A stretch of 64,000 bases of DNA. Source: Dugong dugon (lineage: Eukaryota > Chordata > Mammalia > Sirenia > Dugongidae). The notes beneath the pieces were generated by a model, which searched no databases, was not told the origin of the DNA, and was given only the letters and a program-made list of their open reading frames with translations. The position numbers and the translations under genes are program-made. The stretch covers positions 5,155,501 through 5,219,500 of the forward strand of contig CM057475.1 of the NCBI GenBank assembly GCA_030035585.1, given 5' to 3'. Below, piece after piece: positions 34,741-47,477 of the stretch. Numbering within the stretch: the first letter of the stretch is position 1; each line of letters begins with the position of its first letter.

Positions 34741-37379
34741 TTTACTTTTTGACCAAAGTTGTAGTCTATCAGTTTTCAAAGTTTGGTTCAGGGTCTCCTG
34801 GAGATCATGACTAGGAGACGAGGTTAAAACCAATTTCATAATTAAACAGTGGCATTATCTGTCTTTTTCAGTATCATTCTCTCATAAGTACTATGGAGTT
34901 TCCAGAGCCCTGTGACAGGCAAGACGGCCTCTTCTCTCTGATGGCTAATGGAATGCGTTGCTGTGCTCTTGTGCTTTAAAAACGCCTCTGTTTTAATTTC
35001 CAATATAATAAATATTGATAGATATAATCTGCATAAACAAAAACCCTTTGGGGACTCAGTAATTTTTAAGAGTATAAAGGAACCGTGAGACCAGAAAGTT
35101 AGAAAACTTCTGTTTTAGACGCACTAACAGAGATAGATCTCCTCAGAGTGTACTTATTTAATTCCTTCAACAAATATGCACTCAACACCCACTGTATGCC
35201 AGGCACTGTATGAGGCCAAACAGCAGCAGCTTCTAAATTAAAATATTGTTCCAGAATCATCTTTTTTATAAATCCTGATAAGGGCTATGAAAGAAATGAG
35301 CAGGGTACAAAGACAGTGAATAAGGGTGAAAGTCCCTCTTTGAGAATAAACCTGAGGAAGGGCCAGTCACTGCGATGGGGTGCAGGTGCATTCCTGGGAG
35401 AAGCCAAGAGTGTGTGGATCCTGGTCTGGGACCGGCTGTGGGTGGTGGATGGACAGCGCCCCTGGGGCAGAGCACAGACAGTGAGCCTCAAAGGCTGAGG
35501 GCAGGCACTACCAGTCAGCACGGACTTGCAGGCCTGGGGCCATGCAGCCAGTGGAGGGGTTTCAAGCAGGTCTCTGGACTTACTTATAAATGAGGAGAGG
35601 CTGCTTAAAAAGAGTGCTGATTTCCTTTGTCATCTCCTAGCTGATTTTACTCTAGAGGAGGAACTTCAGCATTAAGTTTGGGGGGTTATCCTATGTATCC
35701 CACGTTTCGGTCCAGTCACCTTTGAAGCTCTGTGCATCTTGGGCCAAGGCTGACAAGATGTCTGGCCTGGTCAAAAGCTACTTTCATACCAAGTAAGTGG
35801 ACGAGTGGTGGACTCTGCTATAGCAATCGTGTTTTACAGCTGAGATACCTGTAAGGTTACTCTCTGGGTCAGCAAGCTGCAATAGTCCCCATGTAAGCCT
35901 GCTTTGTCCTGGAGGCAACATTTCTCCTTTGATTTTATCTGATTCTGCAGCTGCCTGTGAGGTCAAGGTGGTTGGCCTGATTTTTAAATTAGTAAGACAC
36001 CAGCCCAAGAGAGTGAGCCCTCGGGAATGCGGTGCTTGGTGGAGTGGACCCAGAACACAAATGGACAGCTTTGGAGTCAAAAGCCGAGTCCTTTAGATTC
36101 AGTACACCAGATTTCTCTCAAAGGGGAATTCTTGGAAATGAAAATGTATTTTGATCGTATTTGAAAAGTTAAATGTTTAAAGAAAGTCTATAATAGTACA
36201 GGCTCCTTTAGAGTGCTAACTCACTTGCAAACACAGCCTCTTACAATGTTATTTCTGGTGATTTTGGACCTTTGTAATGTTTAAATCTTTAGGTTCTGGC
36301 AACGTGAAGCCATTTGTCTTGACTCAGAAATCACTGTCTTCAATGTGATTTATTGAAAACAAATTATAATTTCAAGAACCCAACTGTACCCTGGAGACCT
36401 GGTTTGGAATACAAGCCATGAGAAAGTCCTTCAGGCTGTGACTTCCCCCGAGCAGTGCTGTGGATCATGTCTCTCACTGTGCTGGGATATACAGATAATC
36501 AAAATTCTAACTCCCTCTAGAAGAATTCAGCGTCAGCGACACTTGCTGGGCAATGCTAATGAGTCATTTACAATGGAAATCATTTTAGAATTCAGTGGTT
36601 TTTACTGCATATTCTTTTCCATGAATCCTATATTACATATGTTTACTTTTTTGATGGCCAGTTTTAATTAATTGCCTTTGTAAAAGCTCGTTCTTGGCAC
36701 ATCCCTTCACCAAGAGTCAGCATGTATTTATCAGAACAGCCACAGAACTGCCTCTCCTCCTTCAATTGGGGCTCATTTTTGAAGCTGAATGCAACTGGGT
36801 GTTTATTTATAGAAATTGGAGTCTCGACTAATGAAGCATTGGTTGTCCCTGAGTAACTTCTGTGCTAAGCAGAAAGTCTGCTGGAACGCAGTCTCAGCCT
36901 GCACTTGCAGTGTCTAAAACGCAGTGGGATTTTATCTGACTTCATTAGATGAGGTCAGGCCTGCAGAACTGGCACCAAGGAGCAGATCACTCTGTCTCTG
37001 CCTCAGAAGTGAGAGGGCAGTGACGTTTAGCAACCTCCTGAGCAGGAAGCCAGCTTAAGGTGGTCTGAGAGGCAGGATTTCTAAAATGACACCCCAAAGG
37101 TGTCTCACCCTATCCCTGGAGTCTATGAATATGTGAGATCACTCCAATGATGATGTTATGCTCTACAACACAGGTGACTTTAAAATAGGAAGATTAGCTA
37201 TCTTTGATTATTCACACGGGCACAAAGTAATCTTACACAAGCTTACATGAGCAGAGAGCTTTCTCTGGCCGAGGGTGGAAGAGGAAGTCTAGGAAGAGTG
37301 CATGAGGGGGATTCCACAAACGGGGATTTGACATGCCATAGCTAACTTGTCCACCACGTGTCTGTCAGTTTGCTGTACT
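34741..37379 (-). other. MARCHF8 intron, mostly unassigned
   Basis: No exon found. A short L2/MIR-like piece sits at 35150-35225 (minus; CAACAAATATGCACTCAACA, then GCCAGGCACTGTATGA). 37080-37350 (ACACCCCAAAGGTGTCTCAC, then GAATATGTGAGATCACTCCA) looks like the start of an old MLT/LTR-type repeat. The rest is unique-looking. Confidence 0.45.
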
Positions 37380-37607
37380 GTGGTGGCTTGCATGTTGCTG
37401 TGATACTGGAAGATCTGCCACCAGTATTTCAAATACTAGCAGGGTCACCCTTGGTGGACAGGTCTCAACAGAGCTTCACGACTAAGACAGACTAGGAAGA
37501 AAGGCCTGGTAGTCTATTTTTGAAAAAACTGGCCAGTGAAAACCTTATGAATTGCAGTGGAACATGGTCTGATAAATAGTGGCAGAAGATGAGCCCCTCA
37601 GATTGGA

Positions 37608-37784
37608 AACCAAACCAAACCAAACCAAACTCATTGCCGTTGAGTTGATTCCGACTCATAGCGACCCTATAGGGCAAAGCAGAACTGCCCCATAACGTTT
37701 CCAAGGAGTGCCTGGTGGATTTGAACTGCCAAACTCTTAGTGAGCAGCCACACCTCTTAACCACTACGCCACTAGGGTTTCCAA
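37608..37784 (-). repeat. AfroSINE nested in RTE copy 2, with target duplication
   Basis: Full-length minus-oriented AfroSINE: AACCAAACCAAACC tail, GAGTTGATTCCGACTCATAG, CTTAACCACTACGCCACTAG and GGTTTCC head. Flanked by an 11-bp duplication, CTCAGATTGGA (37597-37607) and CTCAGACTGGA (37785-37795), with one mismatch. Confidence 0.93.
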
Positions 37785-38866
37785 CTCAGACTGGAAGGCA
37801 CACAAAATACAACTGGGGAAGAGCTGCCTCCTCAAAGTAAAGTAAACCGTAATGACATGGATGGAATCAAGCTTTTGGGACCTTCATCTGCTGATGTGGC
37901 ACGACTCAAAATGAGGAAAAAAAAACCCTGCAAACATCCATTAATAATTAGAACGTGGAATGTACGAAGTAGGAATCTAGGAAAATTGGAAGTTGTCAAA
38001 AAATGATATGGAATACATAAAGAGCAATATCCTAGGTATTAGTGAGCTGAAATGGACTGCTATCGGCCATTTTTAATCAGACAATCATACCGTCTACTAT
38101 GCCAGGAATGACAAACTGAAGAGGAACAGACTTGCCTTCATTGTCAAAAAGAACATTTCAAGATCTATCCTGAATTACAATGCTGTCAGTGATAGGGTAA
38201 TATCCATATACCTACAAGCAAGACCAGTTAATATGACTATTATTTAAATTTACCCATCAACCACTAAGACCAAAGATGAAGAAACTGGAGATTTTTAACA
38301 ACTTCTAGAGTCTGAACTTGATCAAACATGCAGTCAAGATGCACTGATAATTACTGGCAACTGGAATGCAGAAGTTGGAAACAAAGAAGAAGGACTGGTA
38401 GTTGGAAAACACGGCCTTGGTGATAGAAACGATGACAGAATTCTGCAAGACCAATGATTTCTTCATTGCAAATACATTTTTTCAACAACACAAATGGTGA
38501 CTATACATGCGGACCTCACTAGATGGAACACACAGGAATCAATCCACTACATCTGTGGAAGGAGACAATGGAAAAGCTCAGGATCATCAGTCTGAACAAG
38601 GCCGGGGACGACTGTGAACAGATCATCAACTGCTCATATGCAAGTTCAAGTTGAAACTGAAAGAAAATTAGAACAAGTCCACAGGAACTAAAGTATGAAC
38701 TTGAGTATGTCCCACTTGAATTTAGAGACAATTTCAAAACAGATTTCACACACTGAACACTAATGACTAAAGACCAGACGAGCTGTGGAATGACATCAAG
38801 GATACCATACATGAAGAAAGCAAGAGGTCATTAAAAAGAGAGGAAAGAAAGAGAAGACCAAAAGCG

Positions 38867-39336
38867 ATGTCAGAAGAGACTCTGAAACTTGCTCTTGAAT
38901 GTCGAGTAGCTAAAGCAAAAGGAAGAAATGATGAAGTAAAAGAGCTGAACAGAAGATTGCAAAGGGCAGCTCAAGAAGACAAAGTAAAGTATTATAATGA
39001 AATATGCAAAGACTTGGAGATAGGAACAAGAAAGGGAAGAACACACTCAGCGTTTCTCAGGCTGAAAGAACTGGGAGAAAATTCAAGCCTTGAGTTGCGA
39101 TATTGAAAGATTCTAGCAGGATAATATGGAACAACGGAAGAAGCATCAAAAGAAGATGGAAGGAACGCACACAGTCACTATACCAAAAAGAACTGGTGAA
39201 CATTCAGCCATTTCAGGAGGTAGCATGTGATCAAGAACCGATGTTACTGAAGGAAGAGGTCCAAGCTGCACTGAAGGCACTGGCTAAAAACAAGGCTCCA
39301 GGAATTGACAGAATACCAATTGCGATGTTTCAATAA
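38867..39336 (+). pseudogene. RTE copy 2 ORF remnants (linker and RT start)
   Basis: Two overlapping open stretches: 38867-39106 (79 codons, ending SSLELRY) and 39103-39336 (77 codons, ending IPIAMFQ). They correspond to adjacent parts of one RTE protein split by a frameshift, and end at a CAATAA stop. The same frameshift and stop occur in copy 1. Confidence 0.85.
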
Positions 39337-40395
39337 ACAGTTGCAGCACTGAAGTACTCACTCATTTATGCCAAGAAATATGGAAGACAACTACCTGGCC
39401 AACCAACTGGAAGAGATCCCTATTTGTACCCCTTCCAAAGAAAGGTGATCCAACAGAACGCGGAAACTGTCGAATAGTATCATTAATATCACACAGAAGT
39501 AAAATTTTGCTGAAGATCATTCAAAAGCAGCTGCAGCAGTACATTGACAGAGAACTGTCAGAAATTCAAGCCGGATTCAGAAGAGGACGTGAACAAGGGA
39601 TACCACCGCTGATGTCAGATGGATCCTGGCTGAAAGCAGAGAATACCAGAAAGATGTTTCACTTGCATTTTATTGACTATGCAAAGGCATCTGACTGTGT
39701 GGATCATAACAAATTATGGATGACATTGTGCAAGAATGGGAATTCCAGAACACTTAATTGTGCTCATGTGGAACCTATACTTAGACCAAGAGGCAGTCAT
39801 TCGAACAGAACAACGGGATACTGTGGTTTAAAGTTAAGAAAGGTGTGCATCAGGGTTGTATCCTTTCACCATACTTACTCAGTCTGTAGACTGAACAAAT
39901 AATCCGAGAAGTTGGACTATATGAAGAACAGGGCATCAGGATTGGAGGAAGACTCATTACAATCTCTGTTATGCAGATGGCACAATTTTGCTTGCTGAAA
40001 ATGAAGAGGACTTGAAGCACTTACTGATGAAGATCAAAGAAAACAGCCTTCAGTATGGATTACACATCAACATAAAGAAAACAAAGATCCTCACAACTGG
40101 AGCAATAAGCAACATCATGATAAACGGAGAAAAGATTCAAGTTGTGAAGGTTTCATTTTACTGGAATCCAGAATCACCGCCCATGGAAGCAGCAGTCAAG
40201 AAATCAAAGGGCACACTGCTTTAGGCAAATCTGTTGCAATTAAAGTGTTCAAAAGCAAAGATGCCACTTTAAGGACTAAGGCTCACTTGACCCAAGCCAT
40301 GGTGTTTTCGATGGCCTGATATGCACGCGAAAGCTGTACAATGAGTAAGGAAGACAGAAGAAGAATTGATGTCTTTGAATTACGGTGTTGGGAAG

Positions 40396-40894
40396 TGTCA
40401 TGGATTGAATTGTGTCCCCCAAACGTGTGTATCAATTTGGCTGGGCCATGATTCCCTGTATTGTGTGACTGTCCTCCATTTTGTGATTGTAGTTTTAGGT
40501 TAAAGAAGATCAGGGTGGGATTGTAACACCCTTACTAAAGTCACATCCCTGATCCAATGTAAAGGGAGTTTCCCTGGGATGTGGCCTGCACTACCTTTTA
40601 CTTTACAAGAGATAAAAGGAAAGGGAAACAAGCAGAAAGTGGGGGACCTCATACCACCAAGAAAGCAGTGCCAGGAGCAGAGCGTGTCCTTTGGACCCGG
40701 GGTTCCCACACCAAGAAGCTCCTAGTCCGGGGGAACACTGATGAGAAGGCCAACAGAGAGAGAAAGCCTTTCCCTGGAGCTGAGACCCTGAATTTGGACT
40801 TTTAGCCTATTTTACTGTGAGGAAATAAATTTCTCTTTGTTAAAGCCATCCACTTGCAGTATTTCTGTTGTAAAAGCACTAGATGACTAAGACA
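40396..40894 (+). mobile_element. MaLR/MLT-type solo LTR nested in RTE copy 2
   Basis: 499 bp, starting TGTCATGGATTGAATTGTGT and ending GATGACTAAGACA, with GGAAATAAATTTCTCTTTGT near the end: the arrangement of ERVL-MaLR LTRs. Flanked by the 5-bp target duplication GGAAG (40391-40395 and 40895-40899). The RTE frame resumes across the site, which proves the nesting. No internal region remains. Confidence 0.92.
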
Positions 40895-41369
40895 GGAAGA
40901 ATACTCAATGTACCATGGACTGCCAGAAGAATGAACAAATCTGTCTCGGAGGTAGTACAGCTAGAATGCTCATTAGAAGCAAGCATGGCGAAACTTTATC
41001 TCACATACTTTGGACATATTATCAGGAGGGACGAGTCCCTGGAGAAGGAACTCATGCTTGGTAAGATAGAGGGTCAGGGAAAAAGAGGAAGATCCTCAAC
41101 AGATGGACTGACACAGTTGCTGTAATAATGGGGTCAAGCGTGACAAGGGTTCTGAGAATGGTGCAGGACTGGGCAGTGTTTTCCTTGTGTCCTATGTAGG
41201 GTCCTGAGTTGGAACAGCCTAGAAGGCACTTGACAACAACCACCACCACCACCACTCCCAGAAGGGAAGTGGCCAGTGAATATGTGCAAAAGGTGAGCCA
41301 ATTTAGCAAAACACGACCCCTGGCTCTCCATTAGGATTTGAAGTGAGAGAATGTGGTGTTTTTGACACC

Positions 41370-41890
41370 TGATTTAGGAAATAATATTGGAGTTATTATT
41401 CCCTGTCCTTGAGCATACAGAATGTGACCCAGCTGGAGCTGTGCTCATAAGGGCTCACGAGGACACATCAACTGGGCCCTGAGGTATAAAGACAATAGCT
41501 AAGCTAATCTTAGAAAATATCTTTTAGGGAAACTTTCACATAATGCCAATCAGAACACAAAAGACTTTCCACTCTTAATTTTTTCTATTAGCATTTAGTG
41601 AATAGAAATTTGTTGGACCCTCCTGACTGTCTACTGAAACCTGTACCAATGACTGTTAAGGCAATTCGAAATGTAGGATCACAATTTCTAGCCAATCTGT
41701 GAAAAGGTAAAGCTTTCAATGGTTTTGCCCATTTTAATACAGACTGATGGCTCTGTAACGTGCCTTGGACTCGGACAGACACAGCTGTGGCAGCATGCTT
41801 GTCTGCTTCCCACTTCTGCCCCTTTGAATATACGCTGAATAAAACTTTCTTTATGCTTTGCTAAACTTTGTGATGTTTTCCCCTACAACA
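41370..41890 (+). mobile_element. Solo retroviral-type LTR, second copy
   Basis: 521 bp, TGATTTAGGAAATAATATTG to CCCCTACAACA, flanked by CACC on both sides (41366-41369, 41891-41894), a 4-bp duplication. TATA-like GAGGTATAAAGACA at about 41480 and AATAAA at 41838-41843 followed by CTTTCTTT. Same family as the LTR in L1 copy 1, but with one 73-bp unit. Confidence 0.88.
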
Positions 41891-41894
41891 CACC

Positions 41895-42224
41895 AATGAA
41901 GCCAACTGTCACCTTTCAATGCCACTCAACTCCTCCAAGTCACCCCCATTGTTTTTATTGCTAAAAGACAAATATATTGTATTGTTGTTCCCTGCGTTAT
42001 GAAATAAGAAGCAAACACTTTGCCTTATGCTTAGCCCAGAGGTCTGATTAACCTAAGTCTGTCACAGATCACCTCTGGATTTAGAATCAGACACCAGACA
42101 ATCCTGGACTTCACCACACCAAGATCCGTCCTCTCTGAGAAAGTGGGCCAGTAAGCCTCCCTCATGAAGGCTGTATTTCTGTTTACGCAGGTTATATCTG
42201 ACACGGTTCATACTGAAGTATCTT
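41895..42224 (-). other. MARCHF8 intron segment, nothing recognised
   Basis: Unique-looking sequence between the solo LTR and an AfroSINE; no gene or repeat identified. Confidence 0.45.
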
Positions 42225-42365
42225 ATCTTGCTACTGTGGAAGAAAAGGCCTGGCAATCTGCTTCCATTAAGATTACAGCCAAGAAAACCCAATGGAGCAG
42301 TTCTACTCTGTAACACATGGGGTCACCGCGAGTCAGGATCGACTCGATGGCAACCGTAACAATAA
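42225..42365 (+). repeat. AfroSINE, head-truncated
   Basis: AAAAGGCCTGGCAATCTGCT, AAGATTACAGCCAAGAAAAC, CCAATGGAGCAGTTCTACTC, and GTCAGGATCGACTCGATGGC followed by an (AAC)n-like tail. Confidence 0.88.
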
Positions 42366-43369
42366 CAATGACATCCCTGCCTGACGGTAACAATATCTAG
42401 GCAAACACTCAAGGCATCTACAAGAGTCAAAGCTCACATTCGCTGGGGTCTGTGTGCCAAGCAATACAACAGCAGTTATTTTAAGAATTTTAAGTGTTCA
42501 TTAAATATCCAGTCCAACTTCTCCCCAGGAATATTTGATTAGCTGGAGGCTGATAATGCTCGTGATATCTGAGCAAAATTATGCAGAGCATTAAAAATAT
42601 TCTACAAGGCCCCAGCCTTCAGAAGTTGCCTCAGATTAGGGTGCTTTTTGGCTGCACGGAGCAGGGCATCAGATGCCAGGCTTCACGATGACGTGCAGCT
42701 TACCACTGTCTTCTCCTTCTGCTAAGTGGCTGCCAAACACCAAGCTGCCCCAAGGAATTGTGTCGCCTGGGCCAAGTCCAGTTTCCAGGTTGGATCAGAG
42801 TGTCTCCCTCAGGGTAAATTCATGTCATGGCTTGCTGCTGTCCTTCCTGCACCACAAACCTCCCCTGAGAGGCATCAGCAGAGTCTCCATAAAGCATGAC
42901 CCCTATGAGTAGCTTGGCCAAGGCCAATTCCTGGGATGTCTAGAGACATCCCAATTGGAAAGAGTGACTTCAAGCTTCCTCAGAAATTCCAATCTCCTTC
43001 TGTAGGATTTTAGTCCAAAGTACAGTGGTCCTCATTGGAGTGGCTCCAGCCAACACATAGCCCTGGGATCCCATAGTTCCCAGGAGGCCCGTAATTGGGC
43101 AACAGTGACCACTGATCAATCCCTCTAGACAAACTAAGCTTGCAAATATTTGCCTGTCTGTCATCATTTCCCTACAGTAGTGGGTTTCCCAAGGAGGGGA
43201 AATCTCTGTTTCTACTCTAGTTTAACACCATCATGGCTGGTGCATTTTCATCTCTTATGCCCTGGCTTCGGTCTCCCCTCCTTAGCCACACCTTCCCAAA
43301 TAGCCCTTGTTAAGTTAGGCCCCTTATAGTTCTCTACCTCACCCTTTGATCTGTAGGTATTTTATAGAA
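42366..43369 (-). other. MARCHF8 intron, nothing recognised
   Basis: No exon or clear repeat in this kilobase. Confidence 0.45.
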
Positions 43370-43500
43370 CTATGTTGTGGCAGTCTGCTTCTGTAAAGAT
43401 TTACAGCCTTGGAAACCCTGTGGGGCAGTTCTCCTCTGTCCTGCAGGGTCGCCGAGTCAGACTCGACTCGACGGCAACGGGTTCAGTTTTTGGTTTGGTG
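43370..43500 (+). repeat. AfroSINE, head-truncated
   Basis: GTGGCAGTCTGCTTCTGTAA, GGAAACCCTGTGGGGCAGTT, CGACTCGACGGCAACGGGTT and a TTTTTGGTTTGG tail. Confidence 0.88.
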
Positions 43501-44867
43501 CTTACTTCTTTCTTCTCTTTTCATTTAGCCTTTAAAGTACAACACCTGTCACACAGTAACTGCTCAACAAAATCTGCCGGAAGGAATAAATGTATTCATG
43601 TAGTCCTCATAAGTGTTGCCCTGGGCAACAATGTCCCTACTTACAGATGAAGACACATCTTGCCCAGGGATGACAGAGCCTGCAGGTGGTGAAGTGCACC
43701 TAGGAGGGTGGGGTAACACATACCCCGAGACAGGCGGCCTCACCTCCTCCTGACACGGCAGGCCTCCCATGAGTGGCCCTGAAGCCACATCAGTACTTCA
43801 CTGCATTCCCCAAACCAGCCCACACTCACATCGCACCTGTGAGAGCTGACACTTGACAGCTAGAGGCTGCACGTAACACTCCTCACAGCAGAGATGGCAT
43901 CTGCTTGCAACCCCACCCTGCCACCTCCCTCTCCTCCTCCACCACACAGCCTCCCAAATTCCCTCCACCACCAGAGCTCTATCTCACAAAGGGCTGCAGG
44001 AGAATCAGTGGTAGGCGAGAAGACAGTTTTCAGTGGCACACTGGAGAACATAGTTTTTAATAGTTATGTATTAATTTCATCTTAGCAAACAAACCAGCAA
44101 ATCAAACATGTGACTTAGGTATTTTATAATTATATAATATTGTTAGTATTAATACAAAGCGAAGTACTGAGGAAAGATTTTTGCCACCAGAATTGCCTGT
44201 ATGTCCCAACATTCTTCCTTTATTTAAACTCTCTAAGGTGATCATATCTAGATGCCATTTTACAGACCACATAGTTAAGCCACAGCAGGCCTAGCAGCAA
44301 TTTGTACACCCTGTCTAACTTGCCCGTTTCCTTCCGTGAAACTTGAGGCTGGCTTCTGGTCAGTCTGCATGTGGTGAACCTCCAAGACACACTGGAATAC
44401 CCGGTCACTGTGTAACAAGATCCACAAGGAATACTATGGGACAGGTTTGATGGCTTAGCATCCTGCACAAGGGTCAGCAAGAGGTAGCCTGCATGAGCAG
44501 GATGCAGATGGCAGGTGACTAAGTGACCAGCACAAACCAGTCCTGGACACAGCCTGGGAGTGAGAGTCCCAGGAAAAGCCTCCTAACATAGGGGGATCCA
44601 GGTGCTATGAAACAGCTCTTACCTTCCGCCTCAAAAACATGACACATGCTTAAATGTACCTGCTACACTGAAGACACAGCTTGATGTGTCATGGCCTAAA
44701 GTGCCCTCACGCAGTAGGTTCATTTTACAATGCTGCAATGAAAAACTGCCTTCTCAAAAACAAAGTTAGCTTTCACAGCCGTCCTGCCCTCCCCTCCTCA
44801 AGCTCCACTGGACGAGTTCGCACCAAACAACGTTAGACTGGCTCTCGTAGCTCCATGGCCACCCATC
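43501..44867 (-). other. MARCHF8 intron, mostly unassigned
   Basis: No exon. A weak minus-strand MIR-like core sits near 43600-43700 (TACTTACAGATGAAGACACA). A pyrimidine-rich patch at 43905-43975 reads as purine-rich on the transcript strand. Confidence 0.45.
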
Positions 44868-44985
44868 CACTGCTGTCGCGTCAGTTTCGACCTACAGCGA
44901 CCCTGGAGTACACAGGGTAGAATCGCCCACAGGGTCCAAAGCTATAACCTTTCCGGAAGCAGACTGCTACATCTTACAGTTTGCA
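44868..44985 (-). repeat. AfroSINE, partial
   Basis: GCGTCAGTTTCGACCTACAG, CGACCCTGGAGTACACAGGG, TAGAATCGCCC and TTTCCGGAAGCAGACTGC: a minus-oriented copy without its head. Confidence 0.8.
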
Positions 44986-47477
44986 GCGAAATTTCGCCCT
45001 GCAGGGTTCACTGGGAACTTACATGGCACAGTCAGAGGTTCCAAAGGCACACGCCATTCCTGAGACGTCCCCATGACCACAGCAAGTGGCCAGGGGCCCC
45101 TACTGTGAAAATGGAAAAGGCCTAAATCATCGTGACTCCACTCTGCCAGAAGGCTGAGGCTTTCCCAGTTCCTTTTTCCTGAGAGTATAAGGTGTGGAGC
45201 TAGAACTGCTTTTTAAAGACCATTCCAGCCCCGCCTACGGGAAAGCTCCAGGAGGCCTGTGGTCATGTGTGTCTCGCTCATCACTTCATGCCAGCACCCA
45301 GCACAGTGCCTGGCCCAAAGAGCACGCAGTGAAAATGTGTGCAAGAAGGAAGAAAGGAAAACTCCAGGGAAGGCCTTAGAGGTCGTTCTACTAAAAGCCA
45401 GAGTTTTGGTTAGATTTCCTCATTTTCACTTCACAAATGGTCTGCCCTTGATTAGCAATACAATCACAACGGCTACCATTAAGGACTGTCCTGGACCAGT
45501 CAATCTAAGCCCACCAGGGACAAACCTGAAGCTCAACAAAGTCAGGTTTATTGGCTCACTGCAATGAGAGATGCCCCACGGATTCCTGACAAATACTATC
45601 TCTAAGACGCACCAACAATCCTCAAGACTGATCATCACCCCAATTTTATTTATGAGGAAATTAAAGCTCAGAGAAGTGTCTCTCCTCAAGGCTACATGGC
45701 CAGTAAACTCTTGTCCATCTGACCCCAAAACCTTCACAGAGCAACTCACAATACCCACATGCCTGTGCCAGGCCCATAGCTTTTCCTCTAGATACTGCAG
45801 GTCAGTCATTTTCAAACTCTTTTTTTAACTGTAGGAAGAACCTTTCCTTCACATAAAACCTTACCCCAAAACCATAAACAAACTGAGAGACATATCTGAG
45901 TTACTGGATGATGTCCTCCTTTAGAAATGCCCTCAGCCAGCCACTTGCCAAGGAAATGAGTTCCACTTCATCTTTAAAAAAGGTTTAATTCAACGTAATC
46001 AGACAGGCCATCTGGATCTGACACTTTCTCAGCCTTCTTGCTGCTCACACATTAACCACCCCTTTGAAAAGTGGTAGGGCAATAATGATCTACCAAGACT
46101 CCGTTCCATAGGTCCAGAATTCCCAGCTGCAGGAAGAGCAAAAGAAAAGTGGCTGGAACAGGAGAGAATAGTCAGTGAAAGGCACTTAGATGATGTGGCT
46201 GAAGCACGCGGCTCGAGCGATAGGTCTGGTGGGAGATGAGGTTAGGAGAGGCGTCAAGGACCAAACTCTAAGCGGCCTTCAACATCACACCAAGCAGTCT
46301 GAACTTTTCTTCATACACAAAACTAAGCGGAAGAGGGGTATGATTAAATCACAAACACACCTGAGGACAGAGCAAGCAATGTTTGAAAAGGATTTTCAAC
46401 TTTTACTTGAAAAAGGTAAGTTAATACGAAAGAATGAAAATACCTGCGCAGTTAGTAAATAAAAATGATAAATGACGTGGCTATGCATTTAGGAGGCCTG
46501 AGACAACAGTACAGGTTTTGTGACACCGTTCAAATCTTCCTGTCAGAACCCGCGTCAACGTTTAGCAGGCTGACAAAGAAATGGGGAGAAAGTCACTACC
46601 TGCAAGGACTGGGAAGGGACTGCAGTTGGTCGAGTCCACGTCACAGCTGAGAGAGGAGCACAGTGTAAGCTGGGGAGCCACAGCACACGTGCAGGGTGCC
46701 ATCTGCCGGCTCCTGGGTCACCCTAGCCAGCGGCGTGCTCCTAGTAAACTAAGTGACCACAAGTATGGCAGATGCTGGAGGATGGCTGATCCATCCTCCA
46801 CACTGTTCCCTTTCCTAGCCCCCACTCCAGTTAGAGGTGACCCTGTAATCTAGTTCTGGCCAGTGAGGTATAAGTAGAGTTTAGCCAGCCGGGTGGGGCT
46901 TCTGGGAAAGCTTTACTTTCCTGCTAAAGAGGGCCAGCCTCAGCTGATTGACTCCACAGTGCCTGAGGCTCAGCTTCCAGCTTGAGATCATGTGGTGTTA
47001 AGCGGGAGAATGACAATGTGCTCAGGATGGAGGCCCAGGGAGATTAGGAGCATATGGGCCCCTGGCAACATCTCTGAGCAACTTCATCAGTCCCGGACCA
47101 CCTACCTGCAGACATCCTGTCATGTGAACCGTATAATCCCCTAATTACTTAAGTCACCATAGCTAGTTTTCTGTTACTTTCAGTCAAATGCATTCCTATT
47201 TGAAGTAACAGATTCTCTGAGGTTTCTTTTACCCAGAAGTCTATGATTTCTACTGAAAGAAAGCGTGTTTTCTCCTCTAAGTCACTCCTCTTAACTTAAT
47301 ACCCACGTAAAATTGTCTCCCTATAAAAACAACTGTGACCCATCACTGTATGGTCCCAGAGCACATTAAAGAAATGTATCAATCACTTCACATCTTTAAA
47401 ACAAAGAGTATAAACACATCCAGTATAAGAACAGAAACATCCCAGACTACAAGAACAATGTCTTAGCGGCACTGTAC
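44986..47477 (-). other. MARCHF8 intron 3' of the micro-exon
   Basis: Only a MIR-like core (about 45640-45740, minus; TTTATGAGGAAATTAAAGCT, then CAGAGAAG) was recognised. No other exon was found. Confidence 0.45.

Larger units (their letters stand above)
37380..41265 (+). mobile_element. RTE LINE copy 2, with nested SINE and LTR
   Basis: Plus-oriented RTE1_LA-type element; the 5' limit is approximate. An endonuclease region (LIITGNWNAEVGNKEE-like, about 38345) and the reverse transcriptase parts are broken by stops. Conserved landmarks: basic linker (38867-39106), KNKAPGIDRIPIAMFQ (~39290), IDYAKASDCVDH (~39675), and LHINIKKTKILTT (~40055). The 3' end has a (CAC)n tail at 41237-41260. Interrupted by an AfroSINE at 37608-37784 and a MaLR-like LTR at 40396-40894. 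Antisense to MARCHF8, and inverted relative to copy 1. Confidence 0.87.
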
